A stretch of DNA of 64,000 nt from Halomonas sp. KG2 (lineage in GTDB: Bacteria; Pseudomonadota; Gammaproteobacteria; Pseudomonadales; Halomonadaceae). The translations under genes were made by a program, and so were the position numbers. The stretch lies in assembly GCA_030440445.1 (NCBI GenBank), contig CP098528.1, forward strand, positions 372,001-436,000, given 5' to 3'. A model generated the notes under the pieces. The model was not told the origin of the DNA and ran no database searches. It saw only the letters and a program-made list of their open reading frames with translations. Position 1 is the stretch's first letter. Each line of letters starts with the position of its first letter. Shown piece after piece: positions 10,459 through 21,392 of the stretch.

Positions 10459-10528
10459 ACGGGTGGCGGCTTCCGGCAGGCTGCCGGGATGATGCACAAA
10501 AGGACAGGTTTTCTGGCGAGGCAAACGC

Positions 10529-12043
10529 ATGAGTAAAGAAATTTTAATGGTCGTGGACGCGATCTCTAACGAAAAAGGCGTCCCCCGCGATGTTATTTTT
10601 GAAGCGGTTGAGGCCGCGCTAGCTAGCGCGTCACGCAAGCGTTTTGATCAGGAAGAAGCCAATGTGCGCGTTCATATCGATCGCCGCACGGGCGACTACG
10701 ATACGTTCCGCTACTGGACCGTTGTCGAAGATGACGAATTTGAAACACCTGATTATGAAATTAAAGAAACCATCGCTGAGCAGCGTGATCCGCCGCTGAA
10801 ACTAGGCGATGTGGTTGAGAAAAAGATTGAAAATGCCGTGTTTGGCCGTATCGCTGCACAAACTGCAAAGCAGGTTATCGTGCAAAAGGTGCGTGAAGCC
10901 GAACGCGCTGAAGTGGTTCGCCAGTACGCTGACCGCGAAGGCGAGTTAGTGGCAGGTATCGTCAAGAAAACCACGCGTGACGGATTGATTATCGACCTGG
11001 GTGAAAACGCTGAAGCGTTCTTGCCGCGTAACGAAATGATTCACGGTGAGCGCTACCGCATGAATGAGCGGGTACGCGCCTTGCTAGTAAAAGTTGATCC
11101 AGACGCACGTGGTGCGCAGCTACAGCTGTCGCGTACCTGTCCTGAGTTCATCATTGAGCTGTTTAAAATTGAAGTGCCGGAAATTGCTGAACAGCTGATT
11201 GAAATCAAAGGTGCAGCGCGCGACCCTGGCTCGCGGGCCAAAATCGCCGTTAAAACTAACGACCGCCGCATCGATCCTGTTGGGGCGTGTGTTGGTATGC
11301 GCGGTTCTCGCGTACAGGCAGTGTCGTCAGAGCTGCAAAATGAGCGTGTCGATATTGTGTTGTGGGACGACAACCCAGCGCAGTTGGTGATAAATGCCAT
11401 GGCACCTGCCGATGTGGCGTCTATCCTGGTTGACGAAGATGCTCACGCCATGGACGTTGCCGTTGCTCAAGACAATCTGGCGCAGGCCATTGGTCGTAGC
11501 GGCCAGAACGTGCGCTTAGCTTCTGAGCTAACCGGCTGGCGTATTAACGTGATGACCGAAGATGAAGCTGAGTCAAAACGTGAGCAGGAAATTGATAGCC
11601 TGGTGGACTCCTTTGTTCAGCATCTGGAAGTGGACGAAGACGTTGCCCGCCTATTAGTAGAAGAGGGGTTCACCACCCTGGAAGAAGTTGCCTACGTGCC
11701 GCTTGAAGAGATGCTCGAAATCGAAGAGTTCGATGAAGATTTGGTGGAAGAGCTGCGCGCACGAGCGAAAGACGAGCTGCTGACGATGGCCATTGCCTCG
11801 GAGGAAGCGCTAGACGGTGCCCAACCAGCAGACGATCTGCTGGACATGGACGGCATGGAGCGCCACCTGGCCTTCATTCTGGCTAGCCGAGGCATCGTCA
11901 CCATGGAAGATCTCGCCGAGCAGTCTGTCGACGATCTGGTCGATATCGAGGAGTTGGACGAAGCGCGCGCAGCGGCACTGATCATGACTGCCCGTGCGCC
12001 CTGGTTTGAAGACGATGGCGTATCGGATTCGAACACACAGTAA
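10529..12043 (+). CDS. nusA: Transcription termination/antitermination factor NusA
   Basis: NusA binds RNA polymerase and controls pausing, termination and rRNA antitermination. Order in this 504-residue protein: N-terminal RNAP-binding domain (1-125), S1 domain (about 135-200, with [27 protein letters not shown] split across the first strands), two KH domains ([12 protein letters not shown] and [13 protein letters not shown]), and two acidic AR repeats at the C-terminus as in E. coli. It shares the operon with infB, 26 bp downstream. The boxA elements in this window's rRNA operon are its likely sites of action. Confidence 0.97.
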   Translation: MSKEILMVVDAISNEKGVPRDVIFEAVEAALASASRKRFDQEEANVRVHIDRRTGDYDTFRYWTVVEDDEFETPDYEIKETIAEQRDPPLKLGDVVEKKIENAVFGRIAAQTAKQVIVQKVREAERAEVVRQYADREGELVAGIVKKTTRDGLIIDLGENAEAFLPRNEMIHGERYRMNERVRALLVKVDPDARGAQLQLSRTCPEFIIELFKIEVPEIAEQLIEIKGAARDPGSRAKIAVKTNDRRIDPVGACVGMRGSRVQAVSSELQNERVDIVLWDDNPAQLVINAMAPADVASILVDEDAHAMDVAVAQDNLAQAIGRSGQNVRLASELTGWRINVMTEDEAESKREQEIDSLVDSFVQHLEVDEDVARLLVEEGFTTLEEVAYVPLEEMLEIEEFDEDLVEELRARAKDELLTMAIASEEALDGAQPADDLLDMDGMERHLAFILASRGIVTMEDLAEQSVDDLVDIEELDEARAAALIMTARAPWFEDDGVSDSNTQ

Positions 12044-12069
12044 AAGGTCACGGGCTGAGGAGGGTCACT

Positions 12070-14616
12070 ATGTCAGATATGACAGTTAAAGATTTTGCAG
12101 TAAAGGTGGGCCGTGATGTGCCCCGCCTATTGGAACAGATGAAAGAAGCTGGTTTAAAACATGCGTCAGAAAGCGACGCCGTGTCTGAAGACGATAAGCA
12201 AACGCTGCTAAGCTTTTTGAAAAAAAGCCATGGCGGCGGTGACAGCGATGCAAGCAAAAACCGCATTACGCTGACGCGTAAAACCCGTAGCCGTATTAAA
12301 ACGGGCGAGCGTGGCAAAACGATCGAAGTGCAGGTGCGTAAGAAGAAAACGTACGTTAAGAGCGCCGAAGACGATAAGCCGAAAGCGCCTGAGCCTAAGC
12401 ATTCTGGCCCGCGTCAGCTGGTAGGCGACATGGCAGAAGCGGAAGCGGAGCGTAAAGCTCGCGATATCCGCGAAGCTGAAGAGAAGGCAGCAGCGGCTAA
12501 AGCGAAAGCAGCGGAAGAGGCTGCACGTAAAGCCGAGGAAGAGAAAGCCAAGGCAAAAGCGGCTGAAGTGCCCGATATCGCTGTGCCTGAGCTGCAAATC
12601 GACGATACTCCAGCACCTGATGATTTGCCGCCTGCGCCGCCGAAAGAAGGCCGCACGGATCGTCGTACAGCGCCGCCTAAAAAGGCAGCGGCTAAGAAAA
12701 AAGGCCGTAGTGACGATGAGGATCGTGGCGACCGCGAAGAGCGTAAGCGCGGTGGTGGCGGTAAGAAAGTCAAACGTGCCGAGCGTCGTGGCGGTCGTCG
12801 TGGTGGTGGTGCCAGTCAGAGTGGCAACGGCAAGCATGCTTTCCAAAAGCCGACTCAGCCGATCGTCCGTGAAGTCTCGATCCCTGAGTCCATCAGCGTT
12901 GCTGAGCTAGCCGACAAAATGTCGATCAAAGCCAATGAAGTGATCAAGGCCATGTTCAACATGGGCGCGGCCGTGACCATCAACCAAACGATTGACCAGG
13001 ATACTGCGGCTATCGTTGTGGAAGAGATGGGCCACAAGGTCAAACTGGTGAAAGACGATGCGCTGGAAACGGAAATGCTGGAAGGCATCTCCTATGAAGG
13101 CGAAGAGATCACTCGTTCACCGGTGGTCACTGTTATGGGCCACGTTGACCACGGTAAAACATCGCTGTTGGATTATATCCGTCGCGCGAAAGTCGCCACT
13201 GGCGAAGCGGGCGGTATTACCCAGCACATCGGTGCTTACCACGTGGAAGACAACCACGGCGGCGTTACCTTCCTGGATACCCCTGGCCACGCGGCGTTTA
13301 CCGCGATGCGTGCCCGTGGTGCTAAAGCGACTGACGTCGTTATCCTGGTTGTTGCTGCTGACGACGGCGTAATGCCCCAGACGATTGAAGCGATCGAACA
13401 CTCCAAAGCTGCTGAAGTACCCATGGTGGTGGCGGTGAACAAGATCGATAAGCAGGGCATTGATCTGGACCGCATTCGTAATGAGCTCTCGCAGCATGGC
13501 GTGATTTCAGAGGAATGGGGTGGTGACACCCAGTTTGTTCACGTTTCTGCGAAGACTGGCGATGGCATCGAAGAGCTGTTGGAAGCCATTCAGCTTGTGT
13601 CAGAAGTGCTTGAATTGACGGCTGTACCTTCCGCACCTGGTAAAGGCGTTGTTGTTGAATCGCGCCTTGATAAAGGTCGCGGTCCGGTAGCCACCGTTCT
13701 GGTGCAAAACGGCACGCTGAAGAAAGGCGATATCGTTCTTGCCGGTCTGCATTACGGCCGCGTTCGTGCGCTTACCAATGAGCTGGGCAAGCAAGTGGAT
13801 ACCGCTGGTCCTGCTATGCCGGTCGAAATCCAAGGTTTGGATGGCACGCCGGATGCAGGTGATGACTTCATGGTCGTTGCCGATGAGAAGAAAGCCCGTG
13901 AAGTGGCTAACTTCCGTCAAGGCAAATACCGCGAAGTGCGCCTAGCACGTCAGCAGAAGGCCAAGCTGGAGAACATGTTCAGCCAGATGGGCCAAGACGA
14001 AGTGGCCAAGGTCAACATCGTTCTGAAAGCCGACGTTCAAGGTTCGCTGGAAGCTATCAAAGGCGCCCTGGAAGAACTCTCCACCGGTGAAGTTGAAGTT
14101 GCCGTGGTCTCCTCGGGTGTTGGTGGTATCACCGGTACTGATGCCAACTTGGCGCTTGCTTCTGAGGCCATCGTTGTCGGCTTCAACGTCCGTGCTGATG
14201 CGGCTGCTCGTGAAATCATCGAACGTGAAGGTCTGGATCTGCGCTACTACAGCGTTATTTACCAGCTGATCGATGAGGTTAAGCAGGCGATGAGCGGTAT
14301 GCTTGCTCCCGAGTGGAAAGAAGAGATCGTGGGCGTGGCCGAAGTACGCGATGTGTTCCGCGCACCGAAAATTGGTGCAGTGGCTGGCTGTATGGTTGTC
14401 GAAGGCACCGTATCGCGCAGCAAGCGTATCCGTGTACTGCGTGACAACGTTGTGATTTACGAAGGCGAGCTCGAGTCGCTGCGCCGCTTCAAAGATGACG
14501 TTCAAGAAGTGCGTAATGGCATGGAATGCGGCATCGGCGTGAAGAACTACAACGATGTTCAGGTCAACGATAAGATCGAAGTCTTTGACCAAGTGAAGGT
14601 CGAGCGCAGCCTGTAA
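12070..14616 (+). CDS. infB: Translation initiation factor IF-2
   Basis: IF-2 is the GTPase that brings initiator tRNA to the 30S subunit and promotes subunit joining. The protein has 848 residues. An N-terminal IF2N module (about 1-55) precedes a long, highly charged Lys/Ala/Glu and Arg/Gly-rich linker (about 60-260). A second IF2N module follows, then the G domain with G1 GHVDHGKTS at 357-365, G3 DTPGHAAF and G4 NKID. Domains II, III and IV (fMet-tRNA binding, ending [13 protein letters not shown]) complete it. Alternative internal starts giving shorter isoforms, known in E. coli, were not resolved. The initiator tRNA gene lies at the head of the same cluster. Confidence 0.97.
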   Translation: MSDMTVKDFAVKVGRDVPRLLEQMKEAGLKHASESDAVSEDDKQTLLSFLKKSHGGGDSDASKNRITLTRKTRSRIKTGERGKTIEVQVRKKKTYVKSAEDDKPKAPEPKHSGPRQLVGDMAEAEAERKARDIREAEEKAAAAKAKAAEEAARKAEEEKAKAKAAEVPDIAVPELQIDDTPAPDDLPPAPPKEGRTDRRTAPPKKAAAKKKGRSDDEDRGDREERKRGGGGKKVKRAERRGGRRGGGASQSGNGKHAFQKPTQPIVREVSIPESISVAELADKMSIKANEVIKAMFNMGAAVTINQTIDQDTAAIVVEEMGHKVKLVKDDALETEMLEGISYEGEEITRSPVVTVMGHVDHGKTSLLDYIRRAKVATGEAGGITQHIGAYHVEDNHGGVTFLDTPGHAAFTAMRARGAKATDVVILVVAADDGVMPQTIEAIEHSKAAEVPMVVAVNKIDKQGIDLDRIRNELSQHGVISEEWGGDTQFVHVSAKTGDGIEELLEAIQLVSEVLELTAVPSAPGKGVVVESRLDKGRGPVATVLVQNGTLKKGDIVLAGLHYGRVRALTNELGKQVDTAGPAMPVEIQGLDGTPDAGDDFMVVADEKKAREVANFRQGKYREVRLARQQKAKLENMFSQMGQDEVAKVNIVLKADVQGSLEAIKGALEELSTGEVEVAVVSSGVGGITGTDANLALASEAIVVGFNVRADAAAREIIEREGLDLRYYSVIYQLIDEVKQAMSGMLAPEWKEEIVGVAEVRDVFRAPKIGAVAGCMVVEGTVSRSKRIRVLRDNVVIYEGELESLRRFKDDVQEVRNGMECGIGVKNYNDVQVNDKIEVFDQVKVERSL

Positions 14617-14633
14617 GGCCGCGAGGAGCAATC

Positions 14634-15050
14634 ATGCGCGAATTTAAGCGTACCGACCGAGTCGCTGACCAGCTCCAAAAGGAGCTGGCAGTACTGATCC
14701 AGCGCGAAGTGAAAGACCCGCGTTTGGGCATGATCACGGTGAGCGGCGCGACCGTTAGCCGTGATCTTGGCTACGCCGATATCTATGTCACCTTATTGGG
14801 TGAGCAAGATCCCGCGCGTATCAAAGAAAACCTACAGGTGCTAAAGCGCGCTGGAGGCTTTCTAAGAAGCCAAATTGCCAAACGTATTAAGCTGCGTCAC
14901 GTACCTGAACTGCGCTTTCATTACGATGAAAGCGTGGTGCGTGGCCAACACCTCTCATCACTGATCGACGAAGCGGTTTCAACAGACCGCGCACGTCAAC
15001 AGGATGATGAAGAGGGGAGCGACAAAGACAACGGTGAGGAGACGCGCTAA
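14634..15050 (+). CDS. rbfA: 30S ribosome-binding factor RbfA
   Basis: RbfA (138 residues) binds the immature 30S subunit near 16S helix 1 and is needed for late maturation and cold adaptation. Motifs: REFKRTDRVADQLQKELAVL at the N-terminus, VKDPRLGMITVSGATVSRD, and KRIKLRHVPELRFHYDES in the KH-like fold. A GAGGAG Shine-Dalgarno precedes the ATG. Its stop shares one base with the truB start (TAATG), so the two are coupled. The acidic tail (DDEEGSDKDNGEE) is variable in the family. Confidence 0.96.
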   Translation: MREFKRTDRVADQLQKELAVLIQREVKDPRLGMITVSGATVSRDLGYADIYVTLLGEQDPARIKENLQVLKRAGGFLRSQIAKRIKLRHVPELRFHYDESVVRGQHLSSLIDEAVSTDRARQQDDEEGSDKDNGEETR

Positions 15051-15970
15051 TGGCACGTCGCCGTCGCGGATTGCCGGTTAATGGCGTATTGCTGCTGGAT
15101 AAGCCGAAGGGCATTTCCAGCAATCATGCGCTGCAGCGTGTGCGTCGTCTGTTTGAGGCGCAAAAAGCCGGTCATACCGGCACGCTGGATCCTATGGCAA
15201 CAGGCTTGTTACCTATTTGCCTTGGGGAAGCTACTAAGTTTTCCGCGCACCTGTTAGAAGCCGACAAGATGTATCGCACCCGTGTTGAACTGGGCGTGAT
15301 TACAGACACCGGTGATGCCGAAGGCACGGTCATTGAGCAGCGCGAGATCCCCCGCTTAACGGCTGAGGATGTCGAGTCAGTCCTAGCTCGCTTTCACGGC
15401 GAGATTGACCAAGTGCCGCCGATGTATTCGGCACTGAAGCATCAAGGCAAAAAGCTTTATGAGCTTGCCCGTGAGGGGAAGCACGTTGAGCGTGCAGCGC
15501 GGCGAGTAAGCGTGTATGATGCGCGGCTGCTTGCTTTCGAGGGCACTGCCTTTGAGATGGAAGTCAGCTGCAGCAAAGGCACGTATATTCGCACCTTGGC
15601 TGAAGATATTGGTCATGCGCTGGGCTGTGGTGCCCACATTAGCCAGTTGAGAAGGCTCAAAACGGGGCCCTTTACCGGCGATGCAATGTGGACACTAGAG
15701 GGCCTTGAGGCGCTGGCAGACCAAGCTACCCGCGAGGCTGAACTAATGCCTGCGGATGTGCTGGTCGATCATTTGCCGTCGCTGACGGTGGATGAAACGG
15801 CTTTCGGGCGTCTTGCACACGGCCAATCGGCTAGCTTAGCCATTGGTGCACTTGAGCCTGATGCGCTGGCAAGACTTTATTACGCTGAGACGTTTATCGG
15901 CCTTGGCGTTGTAAAAGGGGCGCAGGAAGTAGCTCCCAAGCGACTGTTAAGTACCGTCGCTATCTCGTAA
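15050..15970 (+). CDS. truB: tRNA pseudouridine(55) synthase TruB
   Basis: TruB isomerises U55 in the T loop of tRNAs. The 306-residue protein has the catalytic aspartate Asp47 in GHTGTLDPMATGLLP, preceded by LLLDKPKGISSNHALQRVR. The family motifs CSKGTYIRTLAEDIG and a C-terminal PUA-like part are present. The ATG overlaps the rbfA TAA by one base. The stop is followed by 119 bp before rpsO that contain a structured leader. Confidence 0.97.
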   Translation: MARRRRGLPVNGVLLLDKPKGISSNHALQRVRRLFEAQKAGHTGTLDPMATGLLPICLGEATKFSAHLLEADKMYRTRVELGVITDTGDAEGTVIEQREIPRLTAEDVESVLARFHGEIDQVPPMYSALKHQGKKLYELAREGKHVERAARRVSVYDARLLAFEGTAFEMEVSCSKGTYIRTLAEDIGHALGCGAHISQLRRLKTGPFTGDAMWTLEGLEALADQATREAELMPADVLVDHLPSLTVDETAFGRLAHGQSASLAIGALEPDALARLYYAETFIGLGVVKGAQEVAPKRLLSTVAIS

Positions 15971-16024
15971 AGCGTTGCAAGGACGTAGCGATTTGCGCGA
16001 AAATTGTACGTGAAGATAGTTGCA

Positions 16025-16085
16025 TGAGACTGCAAATATGCGTGGTCTCACCCATTCAATTTTAGGCATATTGCTTACTGGAGAG
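16025..16085 (+). promoter_or_regulatory. Structured rpsO leader with possible pseudoknot (S15 autoregulation candidate)
   Basis: TGAGAC (16025-16030) and GTCTCA (16045-16050) form a hairpin. Its loop contains GCAAATATGC (16032-16041), which can pair with GCATATTGC (16066-16074) with one bulge. That second strand ends 5 nt before the GGAGAG Shine-Dalgarno (16080-16085) of rpsO. The geometry is an H-type pseudoknot next to the ribosome binding site. S15 is known to repress its own mRNA through a pseudoknot in E. coli; applying that here is inference. Confidence 0.5.
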
Positions 16086-16089
16086 ACAG

Positions 16090-16359
16090 ATGGCATTAAC
16101 CGCTGAGAAGAAGGCCGAGATCGTCAACGAATACGGCCGCGGCGATAACGATACCGGTTCCCCTGAAGTTCAGGTTGCACTGCTGAGCGCCAACATTAAT
16201 GGCCTGCAGGACCACTTCAAAACCAACAAGCAGGATCACCACTCTCGTCGTGGTCTGATCCGCATGGTAAACCAGCGTCGTAAGCTGTTGGATTACCTGA
16301 AGCGTAAAGATTTTGAACGCTATCAGTCTCTGATTCAGCGTTTAGGTCTGCGTCGTTAA
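16090..16359 (+). CDS. rpsO: 30S ribosomal protein S15
   Basis: S15 (89 residues, standard length) binds 16S helices 20-22 and nucleates the 30S platform. The family signature is intact: [53 protein letters not shown] and [20 protein letters not shown] lies 4 nt before the ATG. A terminator (16378-16414) separates it from pnp; in E. coli the rpsO-pnp region is likewise processed and partly terminated between the genes. Confidence 0.98.
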   Translation: MALTAEKKAEIVNEYGRGDNDTGSPEVQVALLSANINGLQDHFKTNKQDHHSRRGLIRMVNQRRKLLDYLKRKDFERYQSLIQRLGLRR

Positions 16360-16377
16360 GCGTTAACGGCAACGATC

Positions 16378-16414
16378 AAAAACGGGCAGCCCCTTGTGGG
16401 CTGCCCGTTTTTTT
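16378..16414 (+). terminator. Rho-independent terminator after rpsO
   Basis: AACGGGCAGCCC / GGGCTGCCCGTT stem with a short loop, followed by seven T. Confidence 0.92.
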
Positions 16415-16514
16415 GTTTCTGGTAGCCGTATGGCGCCACAGCGCCTAGAATGGTGGCGAGTCAAAACGACCCAAGCGAAAAGACAAGTAGATATTAATGT
16501 TAAAGGAAGTCGCC

Positions 16515-18659
16515 GTGAATCCGGTAAAAAAAACGTTTCAATACGGTCGTAGCACCGTCACCCTAGAAACTGGGCGTATTGCCCGCCAAGCCACTGGCGC
16601 CGTTATGGTGACCATGGATGAAACCGTCGTACTGTGTACGGTTGTGGCCAAAAAAGAAGCAAACCCCAATCAGCCTTTCTTCCCACTCTCGGTACACTAC
16701 CAAGAGAAAACCTACGCAGTGGGCAAGATCCCCGGCGGCTTCTTTAAGCGCGAAGGGCGTCCTACTGAGAAAGAAACCCTTACCTCACGTCTGATTGATC
16801 GTCCGATCCGTCCGCTATTTCCGAAAGGGTTTATGAACGAAGTGCAGGTTATCTGTACTGTTCTGTCGACTGATCGTAATCATGACCCCGATATCGCAGC
16901 CCTACTGGGCACCTCAGCAGCGCTGGGTATTGCTGGTGTGCCGTTCAACGGCCCAATTGGCGCGGCACGTGTGGGCTTTAATGAAGAGCAGGGCTACTTC
17001 CTAAACCCAACCGTTGAAGAGCTGACTACCTCAGAGCTGGACATGGTTGTTGCCGGTACCGAAAACGCCGTATTGATGGTGGAGTCGGAAGCTCAGGAAC
17101 TGCTTGAAGACGAAATGCTCGGTGCTGTGCTGTTTGGTCACCAGGAAATGCAGGTAGCCGTTAGCGCGATTAAAGAGCTGGTCGCTGAAGCTGGCAAGCC
17201 GCGTTGGGATTGGCAGCCCGCCCAAGAAAATGTAGCACTGAAAACGGCCATGGCCGATGCCTTTGAAGCCAAGGTAGGTGATGCTTATCGCATTACTGAC
17301 AAAATGGCTCGCCAAGATGCGCTGTCAGCGCTGAAAGATGAAGCGGTTGCCCAGTTGGCCGCTGCTGAAGGCGAAGAAGTAGAAGGTAAGTTCAGCAAAG
17401 ATGACGTGAAAGGTGCGTTTGCTGGCCTTGAAAAGCGCGTTGTACGCTCTCGTGTGGTAAAAGGCGAGCCCCGTATTGATGGGCGCGACAACGCCACTGT
17501 ACGTCCTCTAGCGATTGAGGTAGGTGTACTGCCTAAGACACACGGTTCGGCAGTATTTACGCGTGGTGAAACTCAAGCCATCGCCATTGCTACCTTGGGC
17601 ACCCTGCGCGATTCGCAGCTGATCGAGTCCCTGGAAGGTGAGCGTAAAGACCGCTTTATGCTGCACTACAACTTCCCTCCTTACTGTGTCGGCGAAGCAG
17701 GCTTTATGGGCGGCCCGAAGCGTCGCGAAATTGGTCATGGCCGTTTAGCACGCCGTGGCGTTCAAGCGATGCTGCCGTCAGAAGACGTTTTCCCCTATAC
17801 CATCCGTGTGGTATCGGAAATCACCGAATCTAACGGTTCTAGCTCCATGGCGTCAGTGTGCGGCTCCTCGCTCGCACTGATGGATGCGGGTGTACCGTTA
17901 AAAGCACCGGTGGCCGGTATTGCCATGGGCTTGGTGAAAGATGAAGACGGCTATGCGGTATTGACCGATATCCTGGGTGACGAAGACCACCTGGGCGATA
18001 TGGACTTCAAAGTTGCCGGTTCTGAAGAGGGCGTTACTGCTCTGCAGATGGACATTAAGATTGAAGGCATCAATGAAGAGATCATGGAGAAAGCGCTGCA
18101 ACAGGCCCATGATGCTCGTCTCAGTATCCTCGCTCAGATGAACGACGTGATCAGTCAAAGTCGTACGGATGTGTCGGAAAATGCTCCGTCCATGGCGACG
18201 ATTAAAATCGATCCGGACAAAATCCGTGATGTGATTGGTAAAGGCGGCGCGACGATTCGTAAAATTTGCGAAGATACCGGCGCCTCTATTGATCTGGATG
18301 ATGATGGCACCGTGCGCATCTACGCCGAAGATAAAGCCGCAGCCAAAAAAGCCATCGATACCGTGCTGGCAATTACCGCAGAGGCGGAAATTGGTAAGCT
18401 TTATAACGGTAAAGTAGTTCGCATTGCGGACTTTGGCGCTTTCGTTAATATCATGCCGGGTACTGACGGCTTGGTACACATATCGCAAATTGTTGCCGAG
18501 CGCGTTAACAACGTGCGCGACTTCTTAAATGAAGGCGATGATGTGATTGTGAAAGTATTGGATATCGACAACCGCAATCGTGTGAAACTCTCAATCAAAG
18601 AGATCACCGAGGAAGAGAAAGCAGCTTTTGCCGCTGCCGAGGCGGACGTCGCTAGCTAA
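16515..18659 (+). CDS. pnp: Polynucleotide phosphorylase
   Basis: PNPase is the 3'-5' phosphorolytic exoribonuclease of the RNA degradosome. The GTG at 16515 gives 714 residues beginning [11 protein letters not shown], aligned with E. coli. AGGAAG (16504-16509) precedes it by 5 nt. The in-frame ATG at 16497 would place this Shine-Dalgarno inside the gene. Order: first RNase PH-like core, all-helical linker, second core ([32 protein letters not shown]), KH domain ([17 protein letters not shown]), S1 domain ([19 protein letters not shown]). PNPase also works with Hfq in sRNA metabolism, relevant to the CrcZ candidate in this window. Confidence 0.97.
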   Translation: MNPVKKTFQYGRSTVTLETGRIARQATGAVMVTMDETVVLCTVVAKKEANPNQPFFPLSVHYQEKTYAVGKIPGGFFKREGRPTEKETLTSRLIDRPIRPLFPKGFMNEVQVICTVLSTDRNHDPDIAALLGTSAALGIAGVPFNGPIGAARVGFNEEQGYFLNPTVEELTTSELDMVVAGTENAVLMVESEAQELLEDEMLGAVLFGHQEMQVAVSAIKELVAEAGKPRWDWQPAQENVALKTAMADAFEAKVGDAYRITDKMARQDALSALKDEAVAQLAAAEGEEVEGKFSKDDVKGAFAGLEKRVVRSRVVKGEPRIDGRDNATVRPLAIEVGVLPKTHGSAVFTRGETQAIAIATLGTLRDSQLIESLEGERKDRFMLHYNFPPYCVGEAGFMGGPKRREIGHGRLARRGVQAMLPSEDVFPYTIRVVSEITESNGSSSMASVCGSSLALMDAGVPLKAPVAGIAMGLVKDEDGYAVLTDILGDEDHLGDMDFKVAGSEEGVTALQMDIKIEGINEEIMEKALQQAHDARLSILAQMNDVISQSRTDVSENAPSMATIKIDPDKIRDVIGKGGATIRKICEDTGASIDLDDDGTVRIYAEDKAAAKKAIDTVLAITAEAEIGKLYNGKVVRIADFGAFVNIMPGTDGLVHISQIVAERVNNVRDFLNEGDDVIVKVLDIDNRNRVKLSIKEITEEEKAAFAAAEADVAS

Positions 18660-18678
18660 AGCGATGTAGACGTAACGG

Positions 18679-18717
18679 CCGCCCCCGCAGCTTTCAGTTG
18701 TGGGGGCGGTGTCGTTT
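18679..18717 (+). terminator. Rho-independent terminator after pnp
   Basis: CCGCCCCCGCA (18679-18689) pairs with TGTGGGGGCGG (18699-18709) with one G:T pair, followed by a T-rich stretch. The transporter gene starts only 30 bp later. Confidence 0.7.
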
Positions 18718-18747
18718 TATAGGCAGTATAGGAAAAGAGAAGAGAAC

Positions 18748-19917
18748 ATGGAGAAGGAGCAAGCGCCGCGTTGGTGGGCGGTAGTGGCCGTAATGATCGG
18801 CATTTTTTTATTGGTGACAGCTGAGCAGCTGCCTATAGGGTTATTGTCCCAGGTGGCGTCGTCAATGGGTGTCACGCCAGGTATGGCGGGCCTTATGGTG
18901 ACCGTGCCGGGAGTGGTTGCTGCTTTCTCTGCGCCGCTGCTGCCGGTAGCGGTAGGCCGTTTAGATAGACGTGTCATGCTCACGGTGATGATGATTGTGA
19001 TGGTGATTGGCAGCGCGCTTTCAGCAGTGGCCAGCAACTTTGGGTTACTACTGGCAGCCCGTGTATTGGTGGGTATTAGTATCGGCGGGTTTTGGGCCAT
19101 TGCGGGCAGTATTGCCCCAAGGCTGGTGCCCAGCGATCAGGTTGCCAAGGCCATGACGATTATTTTCGGTGGTGTGGCCGCTGCGTCGGTATTGGGGGTG
19201 CCGTTAGGCACGCTGCTTGGGGACCTGAGCAACTGGCGGGTGGCGTTTGGCGCGCTAGGAGGGCTGAGTCTTTTAACCGCCATTGCACTATGGTGTTGGC
19301 TACCGCCACTGCCGCCAAGAGAGCCGGTACGATTGCGTATGTTAGCGCAGCAGTTTAGCAATCGTGGTGTGCGTGTCGCGGTGTTAACCACTGGCTTTGT
19401 TGTTATTGGGCACTTTGCTGCTTATACCTTTATTAGCCCCATTCTGCAGGAGATTAGTGGCGTGGCTCAGCGCCATGTTGGCAGTTTGCTGTTGCTATAT
19501 GGGGCGGCCGGGATTTTGGGTAATATCGCGGCAGGTATCTTTGCTGGGCGTCACCCTTATCGGGCGGTGCTGGCCATTCCTAGCCTGTTACTGTTAGTTG
19601 TGGCTGTTTTCCCACTGCTGGGTGTTCAGCCTATCAGCGGCGTCCTGCTGCTAATGGTATGGGGAGCTGTTTTTGGCAGCGTGTCAGTGAGTATTCAAAC
19701 CTGGATTATACGTACGGCACCTAATACCGAGGCAGCCACCGCGCTGATGGCCTTTACCTTTAATATGTCAATTGGTTTAGGGGCCATGTTTGGCGGACGT
19801 ATCGTCGATGGTACTAGCCTGCCGATTGCTATGTGGGCGGCATCAGTGCTGTTTTTGCTCGGTGCTTTACTGGTATGGCGAACGCCTTCAAGCATTGTAG
19901 GGGAGAAGCGTCGCTAG
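18748..19917 (+). CDS. MFS efflux transporter, DHA1 family (NepI/AraJ-like)
   Basis: This 389-residue protein has about 12 hydrophobic segments typical of a major facilitator drug:H+ antiporter-1 family member in the inner membrane. The segment ISIGGFWAIAGSIAPRLVP resembles the corresponding part of E. coli NepI, a purine ribonucleoside exporter. Motif A-like VAVGRLDRRVM lies between segments 2 and 3. ATG 18748 follows an AGAAGAGAA purine run; an earlier in-frame start (18700) lies inside the pnp terminator. Substrate cannot be read from sequence: nucleoside, sugar or drug efflux are all possible. It stands alone between terminators. Confidence 0.85.
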   Translation: MEKEQAPRWWAVVAVMIGIFLLVTAEQLPIGLLSQVASSMGVTPGMAGLMVTVPGVVAAFSAPLLPVAVGRLDRRVMLTVMMIVMVIGSALSAVASNFGLLLAARVLVGISIGGFWAIAGSIAPRLVPSDQVAKAMTIIFGGVAAASVLGVPLGTLLGDLSNWRVAFGALGGLSLLTAIALWCWLPPLPPREPVRLRMLAQQFSNRGVRVAVLTTGFVVIGHFAAYTFISPILQEISGVAQRHVGSLLLLYGAAGILGNIAAGIFAGRHPYRAVLAIPSLLLLVVAVFPLLGVQPISGVLLLMVWGAVFGSVSVSIQTWIIRTAPNTEAATALMAFTFNMSIGLGAMFGGRIVDGTSLPIAMWAASVLFLLGALLVWRTPSSIVGEKRR

Positions 19918-19952
19918 TCCTTAAAAAAAGCCGTAAAAATAAGCTAACAAAA

Positions 19953-19978
19953 ATGCCCCCGCTAAGTAGCGGGGGCAT
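19953..19978. terminator. Terminator between the MFS gene and the thiolase gene
   Basis: ATGCCCCCGCT / AGCGGGGGCAT with a 4-nt loop. The A-run before it (plus strand) gives a T-run on the minus strand, so it best serves the thiolase gene but can also act for the MFS gene. Confidence 0.85.
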
Positions 19979-20005
19979 GACGTTTAAGCGCACTAAACGT
20001 GGAGC

Positions 20006-21184
20006 TTAGGGACGTTCAATCGCCAGTGCAACACCTTGACCACCGCCAATACATAGGGTAGCTAGGCCTTTCTTAGCATCACGCGCAATCATTTCATGCA
20101 GTAGGCTGACCAAGATGCGACAGCCAGAAGCGCCGATCGGGTGGCCTAGTGCAATAGCGCCGCCATTAACGTTCACCTTGCTGACATCCCAGCCCAACTC
20201 TTTGTTGACTGAAAGTGCTTGAGCAGCGAATGCTTCGTTAGCTTCTACAAGGTCTAGGTCGTCCAGGCTCCAGCCCGCTTTTTCGAGGCAGCGGCGGGTG
20301 GCTGGGGCTGGGCCAATGCCCATAATTGCCGGGTCAACGCCAGCGTTAGAGTAAGCGGCAATACGCGCCAGTGGCTCTAAGCCAAGTTCTTTGGCTTTTT
20401 CTGCTGAGCAAAGCATTACCACTGCAGCGCCATCGTTTAAGGATGAGGCGTTACCGGCGGTAACGGTGCCGTCTTTCTTGAACGCGGGACGCATACCACC
20501 TAGTTTCTCAGCGGTAACTTCTCGTGGGTTCTCATCCGTATCAAACACCACTGGATCGCCTTTGCGCTGCGGAATTTCCACAGGAACGATCTGGCCTTTG
20601 AATTTACCATCTCTGATAGCTTGCGCGGCTTTTTGCTGAGAGGCCGCCGCGAACTCGTCCATCGCTTCGCGAGTGATACTGTATTTTTCCGCTAGGTTTT
20701 CCGCGGTAATACCCATGTGATAGTTGTTGAATGCATCCCACAGGCCGTCGTGAACCATGGAATCAATCGCTTTCCAGTCGCCCATGCGCTGACCGTTACG
20801 CGAGTTAGGCAGGATATGGGGGGACGCAGACATGTTTTCCTGTCCACCTGCCAGAATAACGCTGGCGTCACCGCAACGGATGGCTTGGGTAGCCAAGTGC
20901 AGGGCCTTGAGGCCTGAGCCACATACCTTGTTGATCGTCATGGCTGGAACGGCATCAGGCAGACCAGCTTTGATAGCTGCCTGGCGCGCAGGGTTTTGGC
21001 CTACGCCAGCTGTCAGCACTTGGCCTAGCAACACTTCATCAATTTGCTCTGGGGCAACGCCGGTAGAGGCGAGAATGTCTTTAATAACCAATGCACCTAA
21101 ATCGCTAGCAGGAATGCCAGCGAGTGATCCACCAAAGCTTCCTACGGCGGTGCGGCGAGCGGCGACAATAACCACGTCTTGCAT
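20006..21184 (-). CDS. phaA: Acetyl-CoA C-acetyltransferase (thiolase II)
   Basis: This biosynthetic-type thiolase condenses two acetyl-CoA into acetoacetyl-CoA, or the reverse. The 392-residue protein has the nucleophile Cys88 in [10 protein letters not shown], His348 in [14 protein letters not shown], and the acid/base Cys378 in [11 protein letters not shown], the numbering of the PhaA/AtoB family. NEAFAAQ is also present. In Halomonas the likely uses are polyhydroxybutyrate precursor supply or short-chain acid metabolism. No phaB or phaC neighbours it here, so the gene symbol is by family only. An AACAACAA stretch lies about 75 nt upstream of the start. Confidence 0.93.
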   Translation of the reverse strand: MQDVVIVAARRTAVGSFGGSLAGIPASDLGALVIKDILASTGVAPEQIDEVLLGQVLTAGVGQNPARQAAIKAGLPDAVPAMTINKVCGSGLKALHLATQAIRCGDASVILAGGQENMSASPHILPNSRNGQRMGDWKAIDSMVHDGLWDAFNNYHMGITAENLAEKYSITREAMDEFAAASQQKAAQAIRDGKFKGQIVPVEIPQRKGDPVVFDTDENPREVTAEKLGGMRPAFKKDGTVTAGNASSLNDGAAVVMLCSAEKAKELGLEPLARIAAYSNAGVDPAIMGIGPAPATRRCLEKAGWSLDDLDLVEANEAFAAQALSVNKELGWDVSKVNVNGGAIALGHPIGASGCRILVSLLHEMIARDAKKGLATLCIGGGQGVALAIERP

Positions 21185-21337
21185 ATGATGACTCCTTGGG
21201 TAAGTAACGCAACGTTCCGAGTGAGGACAGAGGCTTCAGGGGAAGCGGACTCTCCATTGTTGTTAGCATGTTGTGTCGAACTTATCTATCAGCATAGGGG
21301 AAGGTTGTGCATTGCGGCAATACGCTTTTTTAGGCAA

Positions 21338-21365
21338 ATAAAAACGGGCCGTTAAACGGCCCGTT
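21338..21365 (-). terminator. Rho-independent terminator of the pan operon
   Basis: AACGGGCCGTT (21343-21353) and AACGGCCCGTT (21355-21365) are a perfect inverted repeat. On the minus strand it is followed by a run of T. It lies about 30 bp after the panD stop. The rest of the gap to the thiolase start (to about 21392) holds no gene. Confidence 0.85.
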
Positions 21366-21392
21366 AAATAGCTGCTTACTCAACTGCTTGGC

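Noticed and set aside
12208..12846. 212-residue antisense frame within infB
   Set aside because: It arises from the repetitive Lys/Ala/Glu-coding linker of infB; the sense frame is an intact IF-2.
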